NCBI RefSeq assembly: GCF_014196055.1
Contig: NZ_JACICY010000003.1
Location: 186,001-250,000 of the forward strand
Direction: 5' to 3'
Length of the DNA: 64,000 nucleotides
Origin: Novosphingobium hassiacum
Lineage (GTDB): Bacteria > Pseudomonadota > Alphaproteobacteria > Sphingomonadales > Sphingomonadaceae
Shown here: positions 17,437 through 24,953 of the stretch, one piece after another
Numbering within the stretch: position 1 is the stretch's first letter
Layout of the letters: every line of letters starts with the position of its first letter
Notes under the pieces: generated by a model
Told to the model about the DNA's origin: nothing
Databases searched by the model: none
The model's input: only the letters and a program-made list of their open reading frames with translations
Translations under genes and position numbers: made by a program

Positions 17437-17856
17437 ATGGAAAGCGACCTTGAGCGTTACGAACGATGGGTGCCGATCATTGGGTTGCCTGAAGCTCCAT
17501 TACGCGACTTTGATTGCAGGTTCGAAGACTGCAAGTTGAACGTGCTGGCCCGTTATGCATCTACGGGCGAGGCACGTCGTCTTTCGATAGAGTTTGACTA
17601 TGTTGAAGCTTTCAAAGCCTACGAAGAGTTTTCCGACCCTTGGATGGCTAGTGGATTGCCGCTCCCACAGGTGATTGGCGAAGATGACAAGTGGCGATAC
17701 CCGCTACAAGAAGTCATGCATTCGTCATGGGTTGCGCGTGTAACGGCACGCAATGGAGGTATCGACCGCCCTTGGCGGCACTTCGTGATTTCAACAATGG
17801 ATTTTTCATTACACGTGCTGACGAATGGTCCGCCACTAAGCGTCGAGCTAAGCTAA
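17437..17856 (+). CDS. Hypothetical protein
   Basis: A 139-residue soluble protein starting MESDLERYERW. A longer in-frame ORF begins at 17335 inside the preceding terminator, so the internal ATG at 17437 is preferred. The sequence is rich in aromatic and acidic residues (FEDCK, EFDYVEAF, EEFSDPW), has no signal peptide or membrane segment, and is visibly less GC-rich than its neighbours. That pattern is seen in recently acquired or orphan genes, including small immunity-like proteins, but I recognise no family. It sits alone between the receptor terminator and a repeat-rich gap. Confidence 0.55.
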   Translation: MESDLERYERWVPIIGLPEAPLRDFDCRFEDCKLNVLARYASTGEARRLSIEFDYVEAFKAYEEFSDPWMASGLPLPQVIGEDDKWRYPLQEVMHSSWVARVTARNGGIDRPWRHFVISTMDFSLHVLTNGPPLSVELS

Positions 17857-17944
17857 CTTCGCGTCCGCATCCCTCCCATTTCACGCTGTCGAAAATTAGA
17901 TATCGGCGCGCTGTAAGCAGACTGTAAATTTCGAGACCCCAGCC

Positions 17945-18095
17945 CCGCTCATCCTTAGCCTTTCGAAGGATGCCGCACTGAAGGTTGAGCCGGGTCGTGG
18001 CTGTTCTCGCCGCATCTTATTGAGTCGCGGCCGGAATGTTGGAGGCGCCTGGACCTGCTGCGGCGCGCGTCCTTCGACAGGCTCAGGATGAGCGG
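17945..18095. repeat. Long inverted repeat (sphingomonad-type intergenic repeat)
   Basis: Two arms of about 30 bases face each other: 17945-17976 (begins CCGCTCATCC, contains TTTCGAAGGATG) and 18067-18095 (contains CCTTCGACAGGCTCAGGATG, ends AGCGG). The reverse complement of the second matches the first with only a few differences. Similar 'cctgtcgaagga' palindromic units recur between genes in many sphingomonad genomes. Confidence 0.75.
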
Positions 18096-18196
18096 GGTTT
18101 GGGTGGCTGGAATAGGATTGGGGTGGCTTGATCTAGTTTTTCGGTCTGTTTTCTGACCTTTAGCCACCAACCCGAAACACAAGACCACGTCCTTGC

Positions 18197-18314
18197 TCTC
18201 TCCCCTTCAGGGGAGAGATACGCAGGCTTGGCAGCTTGCTGGCTAGCCGGAGTTGAGTGGGGAGTTGTTGCGCGCGCCCCCCGCTCCCAACCCTCTCCCC
18301 TGAAGGAGAGAGGG
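18197..18314. repeat. Pair of inverted palindromic units
   Basis: 18197-18218 is a 9-base-arm palindrome (TCTCTCCCC, loop TTCA, GGGGAGAGA). 18291-18314 is a second copy in opposite orientation (CCCTCTCCCCTGAAGG followed by AGAGAGGG), directly followed by T5. Together they form a second-order inverted repeat ending just after the MFS stop codon. The T-run lies on the plus side, so the element is not an obvious terminator for the minus-strand MFS gene. Confidence 0.7.
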
Positions 18315-18319
18315 CTTTT

Positions 18320-19549
18320 TCACTCAACCACCGCCAATACCAGCTTCGGCTGCATCAATTGGATGAACGCCAGCGCCACCAGATATGCACTCCCGCAGAT
18401 CGCGAACAGCGGCACGTAGCCCAGCCCGTTGGTCAGCGACCAGCCTGCGAACTCGATGATTGCAGTGCCCGAGAGGTTACCCGCGACCGCGCCCAGCGCG
18501 ATCACGCTGGCGACGCGGGTGGCGGGGATGATGTCGGCGGTCATGCCGAAGACGTTGGTCGAAAAGCCCTGATGCGCGAACAGGCCGAGGCCGATCAGCA
18601 CGGCTGAGATCCACGGATTGTCGGTCATGAGCGCCAGCGGCATTGCCAGCACGACCAGCGCGAAGAACAGCATCGAGGTCTTGCGCGCGGCGTTGACGGT
18701 GCGGCCCTTGCTCAGCAGGATCGGGTAGAGCCCGCCCGAAGTCAGCGCGCCCAATGCCGCCAGCGTGAAGATGATCGCGATGGGCCAGCCAAGCGACCCT
18801 TGCGACATGCCGAATTGGCGGTTGAAGAAATCGGGCATCCAGAACAGCACGAACCACCACACCGCATCGATGCAGAACTTCGCGCCGATGACGGTCCAGG
18901 TCTTGCGGTCGGACAGCAGGATGCCCCACGGCACCCGCGCGCGTTCGGGCATATCGCCGAGCGGCTTGAGATTGCGCGTGCCGAACCACCATCCGGCAAG
19001 CCACAGAAACCCAAGCCCCCCGGTCACCCAGAACGCCGCCTGCCAGCCGAACGCCAAAGCAAACGGCGGGATCAGCAATGGCGTCATGATCGCGCCGATG
19101 TTGGGCGCGGTGTTGATCAGCCCGATGGCGAAATTGCGTTCCTTCACCGGCAGATACATCGCGGCGGCCTTCAACCCCGCTGGCGTACTGACGGATTCAC
19201 CCGCCGCCAGCACGATCCGCGCCGCAACGAACTGCTGCACCGTTTGCGCCAGCGCATGTGCCATGCCCGCCGCGCTCCAAACCGTCACCGCAATGGCATA
19301 GGCAATGCGTACGCCCAGCCGGTCGACGAACCAGCCGACGAACAGGAGCGTGCCCGCCGCCGCGATCTGGAATGAGGAGCCGAGGTGCGCATAATCCGCG
19401 TCCGACCAGCCAAATTCAGCTTCGAGCGTAGGCTTGAGCAGCGCGAGCACCTGCCGGTCGACGTAGTTCAACGCATTGCCGAGGAACAGCAGCGCCACCA
19501 GCGCAATTGCCGCTCCTTTTGCCATACCCTGCCCGTGGCCTTGCGCCAT
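18320..19549 (-). CDS. MFS transporter (ACS-like); candidate sulfosugar permease
   Basis: A 409-residue major facilitator protein with about 12 membrane spans. The first-span NYVDRQVLALLKP and the loop motifs FVDRLGVRIAY and AGESVSTPAGLKAAAMYLP place it near the anion:cation symporter (hexuronate/organic-acid) group. A GGGAGAGA ribosome binding site precedes the ATG. It lies between the TonB receptor and the anion exporter within the sulfoquinovose island and is the only inner-membrane importer candidate there. The role as sulfoquinovose or sulfoquinovosyl glycerol permease is inferred from position and the family preference for acidic sugars. Confidence 0.85.
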   Translation of the reverse strand: MAQGHGQGMAKGAAIALVALLFLGNALNYVDRQVLALLKPTLEAEFGWSDADYAHLGSSFQIAAAGTLLFVGWFVDRLGVRIAYAIAVTVWSAAGMAHALAQTVQQFVAARIVLAAGESVSTPAGLKAAAMYLPVKERNFAIGLINTAPNIGAIMTPLLIPPFALAFGWQAAFWVTGGLGFLWLAGWWFGTRNLKPLGDMPERARVPWGILLSDRKTWTVIGAKFCIDAVWWFVLFWMPDFFNRQFGMSQGSLGWPIAIIFTLAALGALTSGGLYPILLSKGRTVNAARKTSMLFFALVVLAMPLALMTDNPWISAVLIGLGLFAHQGFSTNVFGMTADIIPATRVASVIALGAVAGNLSGTAIIEFAGWSLTNGLGYVPLFAICGSAYLVALAFIQLMQPKLVLAVVE

Positions 19550-19677
19550 GCAATCTCTCCCGCTCTTTCGACCGTTTTACGGTGCTTCCCGCTTGCACGA
19601 TAGCCGCTCTCGCGCGTAAGGGAAGCGTTATATGACACCGTGAGACATACAGAGTACCGCTCTTTGGGAGAAGCTGC

Positions 19678-20757
19678 ATGGCGGGCAAGGAAATCGACTG
19701 GGACTCGTTACCCGCCGGCGCCGACCTGTTCGGTGAAATTCATCTGGCCGAACACGCGCCATCGCCTGCGGAACCGCGCGACACGGTATTTCACGGATTG
19801 GCCATCTGCGCCATTGCGGCGGCGGCGGCGGCGTGGCTGTCGGAACACTATCATTTTCCGATCATCCTGCTCGGCTTGCTGATCGGTCTTTCGCTCAGCT
19901 TCGTCGCCAAGGATCCGCGGAGCCATCTTGGGCTGGATTTCGCCTCGCGCACCTGCCTTCGTTTCGGCATCGTGCTGCTAGGGCTGCAGGTCACCTTCGG
20001 GCAGATCGGCTCGCTCGGCCCCGAGCCATTCGCCGCGCTAATCGCGATCATGACGGTAACTTTCCTCGCCGGGATCGTCGGCGCAAGGCTCGTCGGCCAG
20101 TCGCTATACACCGGCATTCTGGCGGGCGGCGCGACCGCGATCTGCGGCGCGAGCGCGGCGATGGCGCTGTACAGCATCATCGGTCGCCAGCGTCTAAGCC
20201 AAGCCCAGTTCGCCATTACCCTGGTGGTCGTGTCGCTCGCCAGCGCCCTGGCGATGTCGCTCTACCCGATGCTGGCCGAGTATCTGCATCTGTCCGACCG
20301 TCAGGCAGGCTTCCTGATTGGCGCGTCGATACACGATGTCGCGCAGGCCATCGGCGGCGGCTATGCATTTTCGGAGGCGGCCGGCAGCTACGCCGCCATC
20401 GTCAAACTGTCGCGCGTCGCGCTGCTCGCGCCCGTGGTGATCATTACCGGGTTGCTGATCGGTAGTGCGGATAAGTCGGCGAGCGACCCGGCGTGGAAGC
20501 GGCTGGCGCTGCCGTGGTTCATCGTGGCGTTCTTCGCCATGGTCCTGTTCAACTCGATGGTCTCCATCCCCGCCCCTTCGCGCGATTTTGCGCTCAGCGT
20601 ATCCAAGGGTCTACTGCTCGTCGCGGTAATCGCCACCGCCATGCGCAGTCGTCTCGACCTGCTGATGGAAACCGGGATGAAGCCCGCCATCCCCGTGATT
20701 ATCGCTACGCTGGTCAGCCTGGCCGCCTCTTTCGCAGCGGTGATGCTGATCGGTTAG
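19678..20757 (+). CDS. YeiH-family putative sulfate/sulfite exporter
   Basis: A 359-residue integral membrane protein with about ten spans, of the YeiH/UPF0324 'putative sulfate exporter' family. Typical blocks: CLRFGIVLLGLQVTFGQI, GGATAICGASAAMAL and GASIHDVAQAIGGGYAF. A GGGAGAAG ribosome binding site precedes the ATG. It ends tail-to-tail with the cytochrome c gene (four-base overlap) and is divergent from the MFS gene. With a sulfite-producing monooxygenase and a periplasmic sulfite dehydrogenase nearby, export of sulfite from the cytoplasm is the most likely job, by inference. Confidence 0.9.
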   Translation: MAGKEIDWDSLPAGADLFGEIHLAEHAPSPAEPRDTVFHGLAICAIAAAAAAWLSEHYHFPIILLGLLIGLSLSFVAKDPRSHLGLDFASRTCLRFGIVLLGLQVTFGQIGSLGPEPFAALIAIMTVTFLAGIVGARLVGQSLYTGILAGGATAICGASAAMALYSIIGRQRLSQAQFAITLVVVSLASALAMSLYPMLAEYLHLSDRQAGFLIGASIHDVAQAIGGGYAFSEAAGSYAAIVKLSRVALLAPVVIITGLLIGSADKSASDPAWKRLALPWFIVAFFAMVLFNSMVSIPAPSRDFALSVSKGLLLVAVIATAMRSRLDLLMETGMKPAIPVIIATLVSLAASFAAVMLIG

Positions 20758-21116
20758 CCGAACCGCTTGGCGAGCGTCGCGGCAATCGCATCCGCATCGA
20801 CTGGCTCGATCGGCGCACTATAGACCTTGACCATCTTGGCCACCGAATCCTGCCAGAATTTTGGCCCCATGCCGCGTGGCTGAGTCGTGATGTATTCGAG
20901 CGAATGACACGTCGCGCAGTTTGCCACGACGATCTCCGCACCGGCGTCGCCCAGTTCTGCGGGTGTGGCCTCGTCCGGCATCACGAAAGCAACCGGGGTA
21001 CCATTTTTCTCTGCCTTGGAGCGAGTGGACGAAACGGCGGCGGACGAAGTGGCGAGCACTGCCAGAGCCGCAATCACGCACAAACTTGCGGGAATCTCGC
21101 GAACCGGCTTCATCAT
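20754..21116 (-). CDS. sorB: c-type cytochrome, SorB-like
   Basis: A 120-residue periplasmic monoheme cytochrome c: N-terminal hydrophobic signal (SLCVIAALAVLATSSAA), CATCH heme attachment in VANCATCHSLEY, and a distal Met in RGMGPKFW. The start is the first of two consecutive ATG codons; the second (21113) is 7 bases from a GTGGAGG site and may be the one used. The ATGA overlap with the sorA-like stop couples the two. As in SorAB-type sulfite dehydrogenases it probably accepts electrons from the molybdenum subunit and passes them to the respiratory chain. Confidence 0.85.
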   Translation of the reverse strand: MMKPVREIPASLCVIAALAVLATSSAAVSSTRSKAEKNGTPVAFVMPDEATPAELGDAGAEIVVANCATCHSLEYITTQPRGMGPKFWQDSVAKMVKVYSAPIEPVDADAIAATLAKRFG

Positions 21117-22312
21117 ACTGCCTCCACCTGAATGGTCTCGACCACATTGCGCATATAGCCGGCCGGTTGCCACGACGCGGTTAGCGGCTGCATCTCCCCG
21201 CCTGCGGTCTGTGCCCGAACCTTGATCGCATGGCGCCCCGCGGGCAGTTCGATAGACGTGCGCCATTCATTGAACGCATAACGCCCTAGCGCCCCGCCGA
21301 GCTTCGCCTCGCGCCAGTTGCGACCGTCAGCGGTTGAAACAAGAACCTTGGCCACTGGGTCACCCCCTGAAAACGCAATGCCACGCAGTTCGGTGGCGCG
21401 TCCTGCCGCAAGCTTTGCGCCGTCCGCATGGCTCGTCACGAACGAGCGCACATTGAAGCGCCCGATCGGCTTGGTCTTGTCGGGCTTGGTCCCCGGCTCG
21501 ACACAAAGACAGGCGTTGTCCGGAACGCGATAAGCGGTCTTCATCCAGTACCCGTCGAAAGCCGCATCTACGACATTGATCTCGTCGAGGTGCTTGACCC
21601 AATAGGTCCCGTAGTGCCCCGGAACGATCAGACGCAGGGGATAGCCATTGAGGAACGGCAGGTCCGCGCCATTCATCGCAAAGGCGACCATGACTTCGCC
21701 ATCCAGCGCATGATCGATATCGAGCGCTTTGACGAAATCGGGGATGCCGTCGATCGGTGGATTGTCGAGCCCGTTAAACGTGACCTGCCGCGCCCCCTCA
21801 CGCACGCCCGCCTTGGCAAGCAGATGCTTGAGCGCGACGCCGCGCCAGCGCGCATTGCCCATCGCACCGTTGCCCATCTGACCGCCCCCGACGCGCGGAT
21901 TGACGAACCCACGGCTGTTGCCCGAGCACTGGTTGACGGCGACAATCTCGGTCACTGGAAAGTCGCGCTTCAGGCTGGCGAGCGACAAGGACAGCGGCGC
22001 GTTTACATGCCCGCCGAGTTTCAGCGTGTACGTTGCCGGATCGATTTCCGACGGCAGGCCGGACAAGTGGTAACGCACGAAGAAGGCATCGTTCGGCGTA
22101 ATCAGGCCCTCGTTGAACACCGAAAACGGAGTCTCCAGCTGCGGCGGCCGCGTGGTCAGCAGGATCATCGGGCGCTTCTGCGGCATTCGCACCAGCGGCC
22201 TGGTCCCGTTACCGAAGGGCAGTGTCACCGAACCCGCAGCCTTGGCCGCCGCCGCAGTAAAGAGCGTGCCGCCAGCACCAGCCATGAAAAGTCGGCGATC
22301 GATCCCGGTCAT
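21113..22312 (-). CDS. sorA: Molybdopterin-dependent sulfite dehydrogenase, SorA-like
   Basis: A 399-residue sulfite-oxidase-fold enzyme. The twin-arginine signal DRRLFMAGAGG at the N-terminus indicates Tat export of a folded molybdoenzyme. The molybdenum-ligating Cys lies in VNQCSGNSRGF, followed by the moco domain (LNGYPLRLIVPG, YWVKHL) and a C-terminal dimerisation domain ending near SWQPAGYMRN. The ATG at 22312 is chosen because the Tat motif directly follows it. It is coupled to the downstream cytochrome gene. It would oxidise sulfite from sulfoquinovose desulfonation to sulfate in the periplasm. SoxC-like proteins share the fold, but no sox genes are present. Confidence 0.88.
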   Translation of the reverse strand: MTGIDRRLFMAGAGGTLFTAAAAKAAGSVTLPFGNGTRPLVRMPQKRPMILLTTRPPQLETPFSVFNEGLITPNDAFFVRYHLSGLPSEIDPATYTLKLGGHVNAPLSLSLASLKRDFPVTEIVAVNQCSGNSRGFVNPRVGGGQMGNGAMGNARWRGVALKHLLAKAGVREGARQVTFNGLDNPPIDGIPDFVKALDIDHALDGEVMVAFAMNGADLPFLNGYPLRLIVPGHYGTYWVKHLDEINVVDAAFDGYWMKTAYRVPDNACLCVEPGTKPDKTKPIGRFNVRSFVTSHADGAKLAAGRATELRGIAFSGGDPVAKVLVSTADGRNWREAKLGGALGRYAFNEWRTSIELPAGRHAIKVRAQTAGGEMQPLTASWQPAGYMRNVVETIQVEAV

Positions 22313-22381
22313 TTGAACTCTGCCCGAACAGTATGGAACTACGCCCTTTTCGCCCAGGTCAGCGAAATTGTCCACCGTTAG

Positions 22382-23338
22382 TCATAACGATGATCGGACA
22401 CTTACCACCCGCTGTTCAAGAGCGCCGAACGGCGCACGACCGGCGGCGTCGACAGCCTCCATCCGCACGGTCTCACCAAATGTCATGAACGCGGTCTTCG
22501 GCTCGCCCTGGTCGAGCACTTCGATCCCGCGTCGCTCGGCAATGCACGACGACCCTATTTCACGGAAATTCGCGTTCGACACGGTGCCCGATCCGATCAC
22601 GGTCCCCGCCACCAGATCGCGCGTCCGCGCCGCATGGGCAACAAGTTCATGGAAACCGAACCCCATCGCGCCACCGTTCGCCGCGCCGAACCGCTTGCCG
22701 TTCCAGTCGACGTTGAGATCCAAGCAGACGCGTCCGTCGCGCCACTGGTCGCCGAGCTCGTCGGGCGTGACCGCGAACGGCGCCATCGCGCAGTGGGGCT
22801 TGGCTTGTACCCAGCCGAACCCGGTCTTCATTTCGGGGCCTGCCAGCGTGCGCAGCGACCAGTCGTTGATCTGCACGATCAAGCGGATGTAAGCCATCGC
22901 GTCGGCGGCGCTCGTACCCATCGGAACGGCATCGACGATCACCCCGAATTCACCCTCGAAATCGATGCCGAGCGCTTCGTCGCCGAATGGCACGTCGTCA
23001 TACGGGCCGTAGAACTTGTCCGAGGCACCCTGATACATCAGCGGGAGGTGCGTCTGGATCTTGGTGATGCCGAGCACCGCGTCCATCAGGTCGCCATGGC
23101 TCTGGAATGCCGACCCGTCGAGCCACTGCCATGCGCGTGGCAGGGGCGCTGCGAGCTGAACCGGATCGAGCGGCTCAGGAAATTCGCCGACTGTTTCGAG
23201 TTGGGCGGAACATGCAGCCCAGTCCTCCAGCGCATCCTGCAACGTTGCCACAGGCGCGGGCGCATAAGCAGCGCCGTCGGGCGATACCACGATCAGCCGT
23301 CCGTCCCTCGTACCGTCACACAGCGTGGCGAGTCTCAT
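22382..23338 (-). CDS. Fumarylacetoacetate hydrolase family protein
   Basis: A 318-residue FAH-fold enzyme. A metal site is suggested by DFEGEFGVIVD and INDWSLR, with VIGSGTVSNANF and FGETVRMEA near the end. The longer ORF starts at 23398, but the ATG at 23338 has a GAGGAAG ribosome binding site and begins the homologous sequence (MRLATLCDG). Members hydrolyse C-C bonds in acylpyruvates or hydrate/decarboxylate related diketo acids. It lies 69 bases upstream of sorA on the same strand and may be cotranscribed, but has no obvious part in sulfite oxidation. Substrate unknown. Confidence 0.85.
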   Translation of the reverse strand: MRLATLCDGTRDGRLIVVSPDGAAYAPAPVATLQDALEDWAACSAQLETVGEFPEPLDPVQLAAPLPRAWQWLDGSAFQSHGDLMDAVLGITKIQTHLPLMYQGASDKFYGPYDDVPFGDEALGIDFEGEFGVIVDAVPMGTSAADAMAYIRLIVQINDWSLRTLAGPEMKTGFGWVQAKPHCAMAPFAVTPDELGDQWRDGRVCLDLNVDWNGKRFGAANGGAMGFGFHELVAHAARTRDLVAGTVIGSGTVSNANFREIGSSCIAERRGIEVLDQGEPKTAFMTFGETVRMEAVDAAGRAPFGALEQRVVSVRSSL

Positions 23339-23454
23339 CCTATCTTCCTCTGTACCTTGCCGAAAACTCGGCGCTAGCAGGCCCCTTGCCCATGGCAAAG
23401 AGCTTCGGAGAGCGCGGTGACCCGAAGATCAACACCCACATGCTGGAAAGCGCG

Positions 23455-24339
23455 TTAGGCCGGCTGAACGAGCCGCTCCAGGCGCGACGGTCGGACAGGC
23501 GCGCGGGCGCCGTGCCACAGCTTTCCGAGTTCGAAGTCGATCCAATCGGCGGCGAAGGGATCAAGCCCGGAGCCAGGATAAAGGCAGAATTCGCCAAAGC
23601 GGGGGGCACCGTCCACTTCGTAGAAATCGATCCTGATAAATTCATGGCCTGCACCCAGCGCTTCTGCCGCCTCGAGCATCGCGCCGAGTGAGCGCGGTTC
23701 GGAACATCGCTGGCCGTGCGTCACCAGTGGCCGGAACGCGCGATCATGCAGTACCCAGTGGTGATTCTTGCCACGATCAAGATGGACCTGAACGTGGGTC
23801 GCATGCCCGCCGAAAACGTAGATCTTGTAATCGACCGGCAGGCCAGGTCCGGCGCCGAGCAGAGGTTCGGCCAGCAGACCACGCGGTACGCCTTCATAGG
23901 CCCATTCGTCGAGCCATTTGCCATAAGGCAGTGCCATCCATCGCGATGCACTGCTTTGCAGCGCGGACCATTGGCGGGGCGATGGCTCATGCCGCAACAC
24001 CGCATACTGGTTGCAACCATGACGCGCCTTTACGATGATCGGCAAAGGACTGATCGGATGCTCGGGCAGGACAAAGCCCTGCCAGATCGTCGGGGTGACC
24101 CACCCCGGACCTAGCTTTGCGGCAACGGCCCGCTTGGCGGCAAGCTTGTCCATCAGTGCCGTATGGCGAGTATCCCGGTCGTACAGTTTGCGGCGCTGGA
24201 CCAGCTCGGTGAAGCGGGGCGCGTCGATCAGATCGGGCAAGCGGCCGTGGCGCCAAAGATACGTCAGGATCACGCGCCTTCGCGCCCAGCGGGAGTCGGC
24301 CGATCCGGCCGAAAGCCGCAGAGCCGGCGCGGCGATCAA
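23455..24339 (-). CDS. TupA-like ATP-grasp protein
   Basis: About 294 residues. The block HGRLPDLIDAPRFTELVQRRKL followed by KLYDRDTRH (split here) is the hallmark of TupA-like ATP-grasp enzymes of polysaccharide and teichuronopeptide synthesis. Later segments IIVKARHGCNQY, EPLLGAGPG, DYKIYVFGG and FIRIDFYEVDG supply ATP- and Mg-binding residues. TTG at 24339 is preferred because it overlaps the upstream stop (TTGA); the frame stays open to an ATG at 24396 inside the neighbour. It would ligate a carboxylate to an amine or hydroxyl using ATP. Being coupled to DUF1989 and GntA-like genes suggests a small-molecule pathway rather than cell-wall synthesis. Confidence 0.75.
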   Translation of the reverse strand: MIAAPALRLSAGSADSRWARRRVILTYLWRHGRLPDLIDAPRFTELVQRRKLYDRDTRHTALMDKLAAKRAVAAKLGPGWVTPTIWQGFVLPEHPISPLPIIVKARHGCNQYAVLRHEPSPRQWSALQSSASRWMALPYGKWLDEWAYEGVPRGLLAEPLLGAGPGLPVDYKIYVFGGHATHVQVHLDRGKNHHWVLHDRAFRPLVTHGQRCSEPRSLGAMLEAAEALGAGHEFIRIDFYEVDGAPRFGEFCLYPGSGLDPFAADWIDFELGKLWHGARAPVRPSRLERLVQPA

Positions 24340-24953
24340 CCTATCTGAAACTCTATCGGCTTGAAGCTGCCGCCGTTGGATGCATAGGCCGAGCATGCCG
24401 TCAGCCCGATCACGCAGTCCATTTCGGCCCTGAGCGTAATATGATCACCCGGCTTGCTCACCGGCGGCAGCACCTCGATGCGCCCGTTCGTGCCATCGAC
24501 CGGGACGTTCATGAAAACATTGAACGCCGTCGGGATGTCATCCTCGGTCACGCCCCATGGGCGCAAGGCTTCGGCAAGGTTGCCGAAGCAGCCGCGATGC
24601 ACGGGCTTGTCGGGATAGAAGTGCACGAAAGTCGCCGTGCTGCACGGGGTCAGCAGGAAGTCATGCCGCCCGACGCTGTCCTCGATGATCGTCAGCATCG
24701 GATTGGACCGATTTGACCACAGCCGATTGCCAGCCGTCAGATAAAGCGTCTCCTCATAGTCGAACGTCCGTCCATTCGAGATCACCTCGCGCACGTCAGC
24801 CAGAGAGTAAGCGAGCAAGTCGGCTACCTGCGATCCTTCCGGATCGATGACTGTCAGCGCAGCTCCCTTTGGCAATTCGAAGGCTATGCCCGAACGCGGC
24901 GCAATGCGAACGCTGTCCGTCACGCGCGCGGATCGCGGAACGGGCAGGACCAT
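24336..24953 (-). CDS. DUF1989 / urea carboxylase-associated family protein
   Basis: A 205-residue protein of the DUF1989 (urea carboxylase-associated) family, recognisable by GSQVADLLAY, a mid-domain LTAGNRLWSNRSNPML, and FNVFMNVPVDGTNGRIEVLPP (two adjoining blocks). No signal peptide. Its start lies inside the end of the GntA-like gene (34-base overlap) and its stop overlaps the ATP-grasp start. The family often sits beside urea or guanidine metabolism or YqcI/YcgG genes; its reaction is not established. The partnership here points to nitrogen-rich small-molecule chemistry. Confidence 0.85.
   Translation of the reverse strand: MVLPVPRSARVTDSVRIAPRSGIAFELPKGAALTVIDPEGSQVADLLAYSLADVREVISNGRTFDYEETLYLTAGNRLWSNRSNPMLTIIEDSVGRHDFLLTPCSTATFVHFYPDKPVHRGCFGNLAEALRPWGVTEDDIPTAFNVFMNVPVDGTNGRIEVLPPVSKPGDHITLRAEMDCVIGLTACSAYASNGGSFKPIEFQIG

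Larger units (their letters stand above)
17857..18319. other. Gene-free, repeat-rich gap
   Basis: This 463-base stretch separates the small hypothetical gene from the MFS permease gene. It contains the long inverted repeat and a pair of CTCTCCCC-type palindromes, and short ORFs without protein-like composition. I see no gene here. Confidence 0.7.
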
